The notes: a model not told the origin generated them from the letters alone. A stretch of DNA of 51,482 nucleotides from an uncultured Lachnospiraceae bacterium (GCA_947245585.1 CAMXPV010000028.1:1-51482); one strand, 5' to 3'; positions 34,634 through 41,884 are shown, counted from the first letter of the stretch. Numbers and translations are program-made.

Positions 34634-35560
34634 CTAAAGTTTGCCCAACTTGTCAAGAAAAGACACATAGAATGCCCGCTCCATCGCAAGCAATTTCCGC
34701 TCTTGCGCACTTCCCGCCTGCTGTCCGGCAAGCGGATGGTCTATGTTATAAATCCACTTCTTTGCGGCGCTGATCGCGCTCCCCACAGTAGTCCCAAATA
34801 AATCGGTGGGATTACTCTCACCCTGGTACTGTCTGATAATATAATCCACTCCCATCTGCGTCATATGAGACTGCTTCCCGTCACTGGATATCCAGAGGCC
34901 AAATACTGTCATAAAGCCGCCTGTCTCCTTCTCTGCCTCCAGAAATGCCTGCCTCACTTCTTCCGGCGCGTGCTTTGCAAGCGAATCCAGAACACGGGAA
35001 GGATCATGTCCCTTTACCGCATTGTCCGCTTCTGCTCCTGCGGTTATATCGTCTATCTCTCCCGCCGCCTCCTCCAGGTTTTCCAAAAATGTAATATAAA
35101 ATTCTCTTTCTTTGGCAAGGGCCTGCTGCTCTTCCACGCTTCTTGCTTTATTCGGTTCTAATGGATGATCAAAATCGTACAAAGCCTTCTGCGTTGCACG
35201 TATTGCCGACTGTACAGAGTTTCCCAGAATATTCGCGCTATCTGGCACGCCCCAATAATTGGCTATCACTTGTTGGATATGCATTTGCGTAATATGCGTG
35301 CTGCCGTTACTGGTCATACCCAGACCATTGACACCCACTTCTTTTACGGTTTCCATCCATGCGTCTTTTACAGACTGCGGCGCCTTCGATCCTGCCAGAT
35401 CAAAAGCCCGTTCCCCATACTCAGTCACTTTGTCCTGTGCCGTTTTCTCCGCCACGGTCTCCAAAAATCCCTTTGCTCCTGACCCTGCATTTCTTTTTGT
35501 CTTCCCTGCCTGATGACCTGCGGCCCGATATCCTGCTGATTCAATACCGTTCATACTCAT
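34634..35560 (-). CDS. Protein with two copies of an unrecognised ~100-aa domain
   Basis: 308 aa, cytoplasmic, family not recognised. Two tandem domains align along their length: copy 1 (about 55-160) has THITQMHIQQVIANYWG, ILGNSVQSAIRATQKALYDF, DHPL and EREFYITFLENL; copy 2 (about 205-308) has SHMTQMGVDYIIRQYQG, LFGTTVGSAISAAKKWIYNI, DHPL and ERAFYVSFLDKL. The N-terminal 40 residues are Gly/Lys/Ala-rich and look disordered. The ATG at 35560 has GGAGGG 7 nt upstream. The upstream region shares a motif with the gene at 38567. Lies upstream of the zorAB-like pair on the same strand. Confidence 0.75.
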   Translation of the reverse strand: MSMNGIESAGYRAAGHQAGKTKRNAGSGAKGFLETVAEKTAQDKVTEYGERAFDLAGSKAPQSVKDAWMETVKEVGVNGLGMTSNGSTHITQMHIQQVIANYWGVPDSANILGNSVQSAIRATQKALYDFDHPLEPNKARSVEEQQALAKEREFYITFLENLEEAAGEIDDITAGAEADNAVKGHDPSRVLDSLAKHAPEEVRQAFLEAEKETGGFMTVFGLWISSDGKQSHMTQMGVDYIIRQYQGESNPTDLFGTTVGSAISAAKKWIYNIDHPLAGQQAGSAQERKLLAMERAFYVSFLDKLGKL

Positions 35561-35638
35561 TTTGCAACCCTCCATACGTATCCGTTACTTTTTTGGTGCC
35601 TTATTTTCCCCGTCAGGAATTGGGAAAATCCAGTTCTT

Positions 35639-35673
35639 ATAAACAATACGAATCAGCTTTCAAAAAAGTTTCA
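35639..35673 (-). promoter_or_regulatory. Conserved upstream motif, copy 1
   Basis: Minus strand TGAAACTTTTTT-4 nt-GCTGATTCGTATT-1 nt-TTTA. It recurs with identical spacing at 40171-40204 before another gene of unknown function. A TTGAAA-16-TATAAG promoter can be read across this copy, so the motif may be a promoter plus regulator site. Confidence 0.6.
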
Positions 35674-35707
35674 TTTCTGAGAAGTCCAAAATTTATTCTG
35701 TTTTCAC

Positions 35708-36091
35708 TCAACATAAGGCGGGCATAAACTTGGCGAACAAATATAGCCCCTCTGGCCCCGCCGCCACTTCATGCGGCACGCCTGCCTGCATGATAGAGAT
35801 TGTCCCAACCTCATACGAAACGACGCGGCCTGCATTTACGCATCTTCCGCTTCCCCTGATCACCTCATGCGTTTCCAACTGGGTTTCATGAATGTGATTC
35901 TCAATCCTGCAGTCAGGTGCAATCCGCACCAGGTGATAGCTGAATTTCCCATCCGTGTCCTTTGCCGTGACAATGTGCTTTAACTCCACGCCTTCAAACG
36001 CAGGGTGCTTTGACCATGCAATCTCCCCAAAATCAGCCTCTTTTTCCGGCAGAAGCAGTCTTCCTCTGTCAAATAATGCAAATGTATCCAT
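35708..36091 (-). CDS. Single-domain cupin protein
   Basis: 127 aa. Conserved cupin motifs: DCRIENHIHETQLETHEVI (metal-binding His/Glu of motif 1) and IMQAGVPHEV (His of motif 2). Small cupins of this type bind a metal and often act as sensors or isomerases; function unknown. The ATG at 36091 has GGAGG 7 nt upstream. The neighbouring AraC-family genes also carry cupin domains, so a shared ligand is possible. Confidence 0.85.
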   Translation of the reverse strand: MDTFALFDRGRLLLPEKEADFGEIAWSKHPAFEGVELKHIVTAKDTDGKFSYHLVRIAPDCRIENHIHETQLETHEVIRGSGRCVNAGRVVSYEVGTISIMQAGVPHEVAAGPEGLYLFAKFMPALC

Positions 36092-36170
36092 GTTGACACC
36101 TCCAATCAAATATGTAATCTGTTTTACATCTTGATTATATTTGCCAAAGGCTGTCTCGTCTTGTAAAAAA

Positions 36171-36245
36171 TTGCCCTATAGAGAATGCGGCATCATCCTC
36201 TTAATAATCATATACTCCGATTTTTAGTCAAATCCTGACGAAAAG
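36171..36245 (-). pseudogene. 3' remnant of an AraC-family gene
   Basis: About 75 nt resemble the 3' end of the AraC gene at 36665-37411, about 85 % identical over the first 50 nt (compare 36170-36220 with 36659-36709). The minus-strand reading ends SEYMIIKRMMPHSL-stop, against LEYMGSKRAIPHSL-stop in the intact gene. A stop codon lies just upstream in the remnant. It is either a decayed paralogue or a partial duplication. Confidence 0.65.
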
Positions 36246-36360
36246 CTTGCCAATGTATTAACTATATAATATAATACTTATGCGCTCCAAAACGGGTAAG
36301 CGGTTCGCCTTTTGCCAGATGATTCATCTGAGAACTTCCATAACCAAAGGAGGTATGTCA

Positions 36361-36387
36361 ATGGAAAATCTACGAAAGGGTACCTAG
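36361..36387 (+). CDS. Eight-codon leader peptide
   Basis: ATG GAA AAT CTA CGA AAG GGT ACC TAG, with a perfect AAAGGAGGT centred 7 nt upstream, the best ribosome-binding site in this neighbourhood. It stops 5 nt before the ATG of the hydrophobic peptide gene, which has only a distant AAAGGG. This suggests that translation of the peptide depends on reading the leader. Confidence 0.5.
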   Translation: MENLRKGT

Positions 36388-36392
36388 TACAT

Positions 36393-36527
36393 ATGAGATT
36401 CGATGTGCTTGTAGGGATTGTCGGTATTGCTGTAACACTCATTAGTATTTTAACTACTGGTATCAGCATATGGCAAAACTGCAAGAATAGAGGAAATCAA
36501 AAAAGCAACCGCCCCGACCAAGGATAG
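36393..36527 (+). CDS. Small hydrophobic peptide, type I toxin-like
   Basis: 44 aa: a charged MRFD start, one TM helix (about 5-26, VLVGIVGIAVTLISILTTGI), a WQN segment and a basic tail ending NRPDQG. This is the make-up of holin-like type I toxins of Firmicutes (TxpA/BsrG/Hol_Tox class), which damage the membrane when an antisense RNA is lost. The stop lies in the terminator stem, also typical. A longer reading from 36312 has no ribosome site. The antisense RNA was not identified; family membership is inferred from size and layout. Confidence 0.5.
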   Translation: MRFDVLVGIVGIAVTLISILTTGISIWQNCKNRGNQKSNRPDQG

Positions 36528-36540
36528 TGGTTGCTTTTTC
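36502..36540 (+). terminator. Terminator of the toxin-like gene
   Basis: AAAGCAACC (36502-36510) pairs with GGTTGCTTT (36529-36537), followed by TTC. The coding region ends inside the loop. Confidence 0.8.
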
Positions 36541-36664
36541 TGAACTACAAACCAAGGCGAACCGTTTGCTTTACGGAGCGCTTTTTGTATGATTATTATA
36601 ATGCCTATCGGTTAGGTTTGCAATAGAAATTTCCTAAAATGAATATTTCTTCCATTGAATTGCC

Positions 36665-37411
36665 CTATAAAGAATGCGGTATCGCCCTCTTAGAACCCAT
36701 ATACTCCAATGGTGTGATTCCGACGATCTTCCGGAACGCCTTGTCAAAATGGCTCTGATCATAAAACCCCATTTCCACCGCAACCCTGCCGACCGCCTTT
36801 TCCGCATCCAGAAGGCCCTGCGCCTTCCGTATACGGTTCTGAACGCAAAACCGGTGCGGCGTCATTCCCACACTTCTTTTAAATTTTCTGATAAGATAAT
36901 ATTTGCTGACAAAAATCTCCGCCGCCAATGTTTCTATCGGCAGTTCATATTCCGGGTGACTGGCAATCCGATCCGCAAGAAATTTTATGTCTGTATCCAT
37001 CTCTTTCGCGCCTCTATCCCAGGCGTGGAAAACTGTCCGTAGGGAAGCCCGCAGAATTTCTTTCTGCTCCTTTCCAAAAATCTCCTGCTCTGTGGCTCCT
37101 TCCAATAGCTCCCGAATCATGCCCTCTGCCGTTTCAAAATCCTTCTCCATGACAAAGGAAGTTCCAATACACATAGACAACAGACGCGCGTTTCTTTCCA
37201 GACACACCGAATGCACCATATAGGGAGGAACGATAAACACATCCCCCTCATGGCACACCATTTTTCTGCCTTCCAGATAGACTTCTGCCGTTCCCTGCAT
37301 GACTACCGATATGACATAGTGTCCAACATGGTTATGAGCATCAAAACGTTTATCAATATTTTCTGACAATACGAACTCGATTGGGTATTTTTCACAGTAA
37401 TAATAGCGCAT
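36665..37411 (-). CDS. AraC-family regulator with cupin sensor domain
   Basis: 248 aa. N-terminal cupin-type domain (about 10-100): FDAHNHVGHYVISVVMQG and IVPPYMVHSV. C-terminal AraC helix-turn-helix pair (about 150-245): IETLAAEIFVSKYYLIRKF, VAVEMGFYDQSHFDKAFRK, ending ITPLEYMGSKR. No partner gene is adjacent except the cupin protein about 570 nt further on in transcription. A damaged copy of its 3' end lies at 36171-36245. Confidence 0.9.
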   Translation of the reverse strand: MRYYYCEKYPIEFVLSENIDKRFDAHNHVGHYVISVVMQGTAEVYLEGRKMVCHEGDVFIVPPYMVHSVCLERNARLLSMCIGTSFVMEKDFETAEGMIRELLEGATEQEIFGKEQKEILRASLRTVFHAWDRGAKEMDTDIKFLADRIASHPEYELPIETLAAEIFVSKYYLIRKFKRSVGMTPHRFCVQNRIRKAQGLLDAEKAVGRVAVEMGFYDQSHFDKAFRKIVGITPLEYMGSKRAIPHSL

Positions 37412-37443
37412 ATCGCCTGTTTGTCCCCTCCTACAGTTCCTAT

Positions 37444-38289
37444 TTATATGCTATCTTGTTGTTTTTCCCACAATGTAAGGAAATCTGTTACAAGATTCTC
37501 CTCCCTCTTATCCTTGCATTTTCCAAGCAAGGCTTCTCTGTCATTTAACATATCTGTCGTGTGATATGTACCAAATTTCTTATTCAGACGGAGAATCAAC
37601 TTAATTAGCTTAACATCTGCCTGTATTCCTGCGGCTGTAAGCATCTTTTCTATACCGCATTTCTCCCTCTGCTCCGCCTCCATACTCTGGTATATGACTT
37701 CTTTATACTTTGTGTCTTTATTTTCCCGTACAATCCTTGTTATCTCATAGCGGTATGGCAGATCATGAAAAAAAGAATCCTTGTCACGGTCATTCTGATA
37801 AGTCGTCATAAAAGAATTGCAATGATAAAGGTCTTTACCCCTCTCCGATTTGACAAGTCCCAAATGCAGGATTTTCTTCCCTGTCTCATGTACAAGCAAA
37901 TAATCACTCTGGAACTCCGAATCTTTATTCTTCTCTTTTTCATATAGATACAGTTTTGAATAAGACGAAAACATCTCCCCTAATTCCCCAAGATTATCCA
38001 GTTTCCTATGAATCATCTCCAGTATCCTGCGCTGTTTTTCCTCTGTCTTATAACATTTCCTCACTAACTTTTCCACTGATTCCATTGTAATACGCTGCTT
38101 TTTAATCGCATAAGCGCCAAAGTCCCCAGTGAACTGATTTGGTTTCCCAAGATATTGCATTCCCATTAAATGCGGTATCTTAATCTCTGAATTAGTAAGA
38201 TGGAGGATACGCTTTTGTATGTGGATATAATAATCATACCTACACAACACCTCTTTCGTGTCCTGAAAAATTTGCAAAAGTTTCCGCAT
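37444..38289 (-). CDS. PBECR4-like nuclease-fold protein
   Basis: 281 aa. From memory of the family, IPHLMGMQYLGKPNQF (about 37-52), LYLYEKEKNKDSEFQSDYL, HETGKKILHLGLV and FMTTYQNDRDKDSFF are the hallmark blocks of PBECR4 proteins (Barnase-EndoU-ColicinE5/RelE-like fold, common in phages and integrated elements of Clostridia). Such domains are predicted RNases; activity is not shown here. The ATG at 38289 has AAGGA 7 nt upstream. The gene begins 15 nt after the terminator of an upstream structured RNA, so its expression may depend on read-through or it may form a pair with that RNA. Confidence 0.65.
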   Translation of the reverse strand: MRKLLQIFQDTKEVLCRYDYYIHIQKRILHLTNSEIKIPHLMGMQYLGKPNQFTGDFGAYAIKKQRITMESVEKLVRKCYKTEEKQRRILEMIHRKLDNLGELGEMFSSYSKLYLYEKEKNKDSEFQSDYLLVHETGKKILHLGLVKSERGKDLYHCNSFMTTYQNDRDKDSFFHDLPYRYEITRIVRENKDTKYKEVIYQSMEAEQREKCGIEKMLTAAGIQADVKLIKLILRLNKKFGTYHTTDMLNDREALLGKCKDKREENLVTDFLTLWEKQQDSI

Positions 38290-38303
38290 TCTTTCATCCT
38301 TCC

Positions 38304-38482
38304 GTAAAAAGAAACTGCCTGAGCGGTTAGACTCAGGCATTACATTTCTTTTTGAATTGCAATTCTGGGAGCAGTCCTATGATAATTCCATAGGCAGAGA
38401 CGACCTTTGTATTTCTATTGCCCGCAAAGTCGGGACGGGTAGCTCCTCTCTATCGCCGCAAAAGCACTAAAGCTTTTCATTG
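38304..38482 (-). ncRNA. Structured RNA (leader or sRNA) before the PBECR4 gene
   Basis: About 175 nt, from a good promoter to a strong intrinsic terminator (TGCCTGAG / CTCAGGCA, 38316-38339, then GTTTCTTTTT). Inside it, GGAGC pairs with GCTCC and encloses CGACTTTG/CAAAGGTCG and CCTATG/CATAGG stems, giving a multi-stem junction. No open reading frame with a ribosome site. It does not match a riboswitch or 6S RNA I know. It may be an attenuator controlling the gene 15 nt downstream or an independent small RNA. Confidence 0.6.
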
Positions 38483-38488
38483 TCTATA

Positions 38489-38517
38489 ATCTTATCATGC
38501 GTCTATTGCATTGTCAA
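38489..38517 (-). promoter_or_regulatory. Promoter of the structured RNA
   Basis: Minus strand TTGACA (38517-38512), 17 nt, TAAGAT (38494-38489). Consensus -35 box and ideal spacing. Confidence 0.7.
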
Positions 38518-38566
38518 CTGCTTCCCTGCTTTTTTCACTATTTCCGTTTTCGTAAATTGCCGCTAT

Positions 38567-40129
38567 CTACAAAACCTTTTGAAACCGATAGCGGTACATA
38601 TCGACATACATTCCGCCGGATGATTGGGGTGTCAGCCGCCCCTCTAGCGCACCCATATTTATCGCAAAACCGCTGTCCACAACAGAAAACGCCCCATGCT
38701 GAAACTGGAACTGTGACGTAAAATCGGGAATCCCCACATCGCCGCTCACCCCGATATTTCCTATGATATTTCTGAGGGCATCCCTCATCTGATCGACCTT
38801 AACATTATCCTTTGTATGGTTGATCAGGTGATCCGCCTTCTTCGGCAGCCCGCCGATCTTTCCGTCAGGCAGCATATAAAGATTCTTCAAAGAGACATCC
38901 TGTCCGGTAACGCCTTTCAGGTAACGCTTCACCTCCTGCACATCCGTGGCATACCGGTATGCGTTGTAGGGCAGATTCCCCACGCTGTCAGCGGTCCCTA
39001 TATAATATCGGTACATTTTATCGCTGTACTTTTCACGCACTAGCTTCTGCACCTGTTGCCTGATATTCTCGTCCTCTATCCCATCCACAGTCACGTCTCC
39101 GTTACTCCTGATCCTCACGCGCATCCCCTCTATGTCCTCACGGGAAATGCCCATGCCTTCCAATTCTTTTGCGAAATCTTCCGCAAAACCGTTTTTCAGT
39201 TCCACTTTCTGCTGTGCCTTTTCCGTGTCTTTCAGATTGGCAAAGATCTTCACATACTCCCGCTCCGCCTCGCTTAAATCCTTACCCTCCGCCAGATCCT
39301 GCAGCAGTTCATCCACGGTGCGCCCGCCTTTATACTTCTTTTCTTCCGGCAGGCTGTCAAACTGCTTCTGGTGAAGCTGTTCCAGTTCTTTTCTATAATT
39401 CTGCTCTGTCTCCTTTAAGACGGCATTATACTTGTCAAGATAGTCCCGCCAGTTTTCGTCTTTCCGGCTATAGGCGCTGTAAAGATTTCCATACGCTTCC
39501 CTGACGGCATCCGTCTTTTCATGCTCCTTATTATCGGTGACATGAAAACTGATCCTGTAAAAATCATTCGGAGATACTTCTTCCCCGTTTCCGTTTTCCA
39601 CCTTGAGGCAGTATTTGTTGGTATCCATATCCCAATTCGGAACGGACAGCTTTTTCCGCCCTTCGCCGTCCCACTCCGCCTTCCCTACCTGATTGCCGTA
39701 CTCGTCATACAGGGTAAGGTCGTAATCACAGCCCTTCGGCATATCGATATAAGCCTCGACGCCAAAGTAATTGCGTTGGAAGTTCGGAAATGGGATGGTG
39801 AAGTTATAGAAATCCACATCCCTTTTATCGCTGAGGCTTCCTTTCAGGCTGCTAGTCTCATCCTTGATCAAAAAGTTCAGGTCAAGAAACGCGCTCCCTT
39901 TCTCCGTATCACAGACCTCATAGGTGGTGTTCGGTCTGCGGAAAGTATCGTTGCTGCTGAGAGTACAGGTGTCCTCCCGCAGTTCCACGTTCTTAAGTTT
40001 GCTCTTATGTATTATCCCATTCGCGTCAACACAAGCGTCCATTTCTTTTCTCGACATAAAGAATATTGGCTTATTCCTGAAAGCCGCTCCCCACTCAGCG
40101 CCCGCATCATTTACAGCATTCACTCCCAT
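38567..40129 (-). CDS. Large protein with PPC-like domain, function unknown
   Basis: 520 aa. Residues about 85-200 resemble a bacterial pre-peptidase C-terminal (PPC) beta-sandwich: SLKGSLSDKRDVDFYNFTI, CDYDLTLYDEYGNQVG, YCLKVENGNGEEVSPNDFYR. This is followed by a long helical, charged region (about 205-330) and a C-terminal domain (about 335-520) ending VDSGFAINMGALEG. No signal peptide is visible, though PPC domains are usually extracellular. GGAGG precedes the ATG. The upstream motif is shared with the gene at 34634. Could be surface- or flagellum-associated; not proven. Confidence 0.65.
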   Translation of the reverse strand: MGVNAVNDAGAEWGAAFRNKPIFFMSRKEMDACVDANGIIHKSKLKNVELREDTCTLSSNDTFRRPNTTYEVCDTEKGSAFLDLNFLIKDETSSLKGSLSDKRDVDFYNFTIPFPNFQRNYFGVEAYIDMPKGCDYDLTLYDEYGNQVGKAEWDGEGRKKLSVPNWDMDTNKYCLKVENGNGEEVSPNDFYRISFHVTDNKEHEKTDAVREAYGNLYSAYSRKDENWRDYLDKYNAVLKETEQNYRKELEQLHQKQFDSLPEEKKYKGGRTVDELLQDLAEGKDLSEAEREYVKIFANLKDTEKAQQKVELKNGFAEDFAKELEGMGISREDIEGMRVRIRSNGDVTVDGIEDENIRQQVQKLVREKYSDKMYRYYIGTADSVGNLPYNAYRYATDVQEVKRYLKGVTGQDVSLKNLYMLPDGKIGGLPKKADHLINHTKDNVKVDQMRDALRNIIGNIGVSGDVGIPDFTSQFQFQHGAFSVVDSGFAINMGALEGRLTPQSSGGMYVDMYRYRFQKVL

Positions 40130-40170
40130 ACCCCGCTACCTCCTTTGTTGTCAGTGATATTTAACATCTG

Positions 40171-40204
40171 TAAATAATACGAATCAGCGGGTAAAAAAGT
40201 TTCA
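40171..40204 (-). promoter_or_regulatory. Conserved upstream motif, copy 2
   Basis: TGAAACTTTTTT-4 nt-GCTGATTCGTATT-1 nt-TTTA on the minus strand, about 45 nt before the start at 40129. Same spacing as copy 1 at 35639-35673. Confidence 0.6.
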
Positions 40205-40208
40205 CCAA

Positions 40209-40829
40209 CTACTCAAAATGATCAAGATAATCTTGCAGAAGCTCCGCCAACTTACCGATATGCACGCCGTCTACAAAAGAGTGATGTACCTGAACGGAAA
40301 ACGGCAGCATCACCTTCCCGTCCCGAATCGAATATTTTCCCCAGTCAATCATCGGCGTCGCGTTGTCCTTCTTTCCTGATTCCGTATGGGAGATATGGGT
40401 AAACGATACCCATGGAAAGGAAGAAAACTGGTAAATGTCGTTCCCCATGGGGCCGGTAAAATACTCCTTTTGCGCTCTCACCGTATCGGCGGCAAGCGCC
40501 ACATATTCTTCTATGGTATCCTGCATTTCCACATTGACAACCTTAAAAAGCTCGCTGCCCTGATCAAGATACGTAAAAGAAGTGTTAATTTTATCATAAA
40601 TAACCGGCTTCCCATCCAAAAAACGGCAGCGGAACGCCTCAATCTCATTCGCACATTTTGTCACGGCGAATACAAAAGAAAAGGTAAAAGAATACCCACG
40701 CTCTTTGACCTTTTTCAAAAAGTTGGTGATATCCAGTTCAAACGTTACGCAGTACTGCGGCTGTACACTGTTCCTGAAAATCTGATAGTGCATAGCTCTG
40801 TCCCATGTTGTCAGATCGATTTCTCTCAT
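40209..40829 (-). CDS. Chloramphenicol acetyltransferase-family protein
   Basis: 206 aa, near the 215-220 aa of classic CAT trimers. The catalytic motif is QVHHSFVDGVHIGKL, with the HHxxxDG signature. Other conserved parts: an N-terminal IDLTTWDRAMHY (matches the IDxxxWxRxxxF of CAT) and FPWVSFTHISH. Acetylates chloramphenicol or a similar hydroxyl compound from acetyl-CoA; resistance is likely for close homologues but not certain for this one. The ATG at 40829 matches the family N-terminus; a GGAG lies upstream. Divergent from the tetR gene at 41005. Confidence 0.85.
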   Translation of the reverse strand: MREIDLTTWDRAMHYQIFRNSVQPQYCVTFELDITNFLKKVKERGYSFTFSFVFAVTKCANEIEAFRCRFLDGKPVIYDKINTSFTYLDQGSELFKVVNVEMQDTIEEYVALAADTVRAQKEYFTGPMGNDIYQFSSFPWVSFTHISHTESGKKDNATPMIDWGKYSIRDGKVMLPFSVQVHHSFVDGVHIGKLAELLQDYLDHFE

Positions 40830-40914
40830 TGTCACTCTCTCCTCGAGTTCGGCCAATTTGTATCACGTTTACATTTTAGCCAGAATCCATTATAAGAGCA
40901 AGGTTAAATTTATC

Positions 40915-40980
40915 TTGACACCATCTTTCCTCCGTGTTATTATTTGTTTGCGAATATGTATCTAAAAATATTCGCAAACA
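40915..40980 (+). promoter_or_regulatory. tetR promoter with perfect 13-bp inverted repeat
   Basis: TTGACA (40915-40920), 17 nt, TATTAT (40938-40943). TGTTTGCGAATAT (40945-40957) and ATATTCGCAAACA (40968-40980) form a perfect inverted repeat with a 10-nt spacer that covers the transcription start. Binding by the encoded TetR would block its own promoter. Confidence 0.8.
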
Positions 40981-41004
40981 ACAATTGAAAAAGGAGGAAA
41001 CCTA

Positions 41005-41595
41005 ATGCCGTCAAAACCAGTCCTCTCAGACGCTGACAAAGAGGCCATCCGCAAAAAACTGAAAGAACTATGTGAGAAATGTTGGATCGCGCAAGGTTAC
41101 AAAAAAACCAACATTAAAAATTTATGTGATCAAGCGGCTATATCGATCGGCACTTTTTACACGCTTTACCCGGCGAAGGAAGATTTGTTTCTGGAAACGA
41201 TTGTAGGCGTACAACAGAGGCTAAAAGAAAAGGTTCTTGACATAAACAGAAGCAACCCGTCAAAAGAGGGTTTCGCGCAGTCCATGAAAAGACTTTTCCG
41301 TGAATACGACAGCAAGCCTTTCCTGTACAATGTCAATACGCCGGATTTTCAGTCTTTTATCACGAAACTGCCCGAAGAAACCATGCAAAAAATCAAGTTT
41401 GACAGCTTTGATTTTTTCAGAGAGGTGATTCGCACCTCAAACCTCAATTTGAAAATGGAGGAATCACAGGCCTACGGAATTTTAAGCGCGCTGCTGTCAA
41501 CGATCCATGCAAAGGAAACGCTTTCCGTCACCTGCGATTATTTCGCCGTTTTCGATTTTATGGCGGACAGCCTAGTATCAGAAATTTTTGCGTAA
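41005..41595 (+). CDS. TetR/AcrR family regulator
   Basis: 196 aa. Helix-turn-helix at about 30-60: TNIKNLCDQAAISIGTFYTL followed by YPAKEDLFLETI. The C-terminal domain is variable and its ligand unknown. GGAGG lies 6-7 nt before the ATG. It heads a two-gene unit with a small membrane protein 15 nt downstream and most likely represses itself through the perfect inverted repeat in its promoter. Confidence 0.9.
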   Translation: MPSKPVLSDADKEAIRKKLKELCEKCWIAQGYKKTNIKNLCDQAAISIGTFYTLYPAKEDLFLETIVGVQQRLKEKVLDINRSNPSKEGFAQSMKRLFREYDSKPFLYNVNTPDFQSFITKLPEETMQKIKFDSFDFFREVIRTSNLNLKMEESQAYGILSALLSTIHAKETLSVTCDYFAVFDFMADSLVSEIFA

Positions 41596-41610
41596 AAAAG
41601 GAGGATTCCA

Positions 41611-41844
41611 ATGATTAAAGAAGTAAATCGGGCTTGTGAAAAACTAAACGACACACTGGGGATTTCCGTGGAGCTTCCCAATCCGAAAAAGAACACACTA
41701 AAAAGGGCTTCGGTCTGCAATTTTATAGTTGGTGCCGGTCTGGTGGCGGCAGGCATTGTTTTCCCTTCCAAATCCTGTGCGGTATTGGGCGGTATCGGCA
41801 TACTCAGCAGTATTGTACTGCGAAGGGAACAGAACAAAGCATAA
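41611..41844 (+). CDS. Small membrane protein
   Basis: 77 aa, not recognised. Residues 1-32 are polar; a hydrophobic region (about 36-68, ASVCNFIVGAGLVAAGIVF and CAVLGGIGILSSIVL) probably makes a two-helix hairpin; the tail is basic. GGAGG lies 7 nt before the ATG. As the only other gene in the TetR unit it is the likely target function, perhaps a small efflux or membrane-stress component. Ends at a strong terminator. Confidence 0.7.
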   Translation: MIKEVNRACEKLNDTLGISVELPNPKKNTLKRASVCNFIVGAGLVAAGIVFPSKSCAVLGGIGILSSIVLRREQNKA

Positions 41845-41852
41845 AAACGCAA

Positions 41853-41884
41853 CGGGAAGTGCCCTCAAATTGAGGCGCTTCCCG
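41853..41884. terminator. Bidirectional intrinsic terminator
   Basis: CGGGAAGTGCC / GGCGCTTCCCG stem (41853-41863 with 41874-41884), followed by CTATTTT on plus and TTGCGTTTTT on minus. It ends both the tetR unit and the toxin-antitoxin unit. Confidence 0.8.

Larger units (their letters stand above)
36282..36581. repeat. Inverted repeat enclosing the small toxin-like gene
   Basis: GCGCTCC (36282-36288) and CGGTTCGCCTT (36301-36311) pair with GGAGCGC (36575-36581) and AAGGCGAACCG (36554-36564). The arms lie 5' and 3' of the peptide gene, as in type I toxin mRNAs whose ends fold back on each other. The alternative is terminal repeats of a small mobile cassette, but no target-site duplication is evident. 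Confidence 0.6.

Noticed and set aside
36282..36581. MITE or insertion sequence bounded by ~30-bp terminal repeats
   Set aside because: No target-site duplication is evident, and the arms fit a toxin mRNA fold-back as well. Kept as a repeat with both options noted.
38304..38482. 6S RNA, purine, guanidine or c-di-GMP riboswitch
   Set aside because: The conserved bases of these classes as I know them are not seen. The RNA was kept as unassigned.
40209..41844. An acquired chloramphenicol-resistance cassette
   Set aside because: The CAT-family gene has base composition like its neighbours and no mobile-element ends. Many chromosomal CAT-like genes in Clostridia are not resistance genes.
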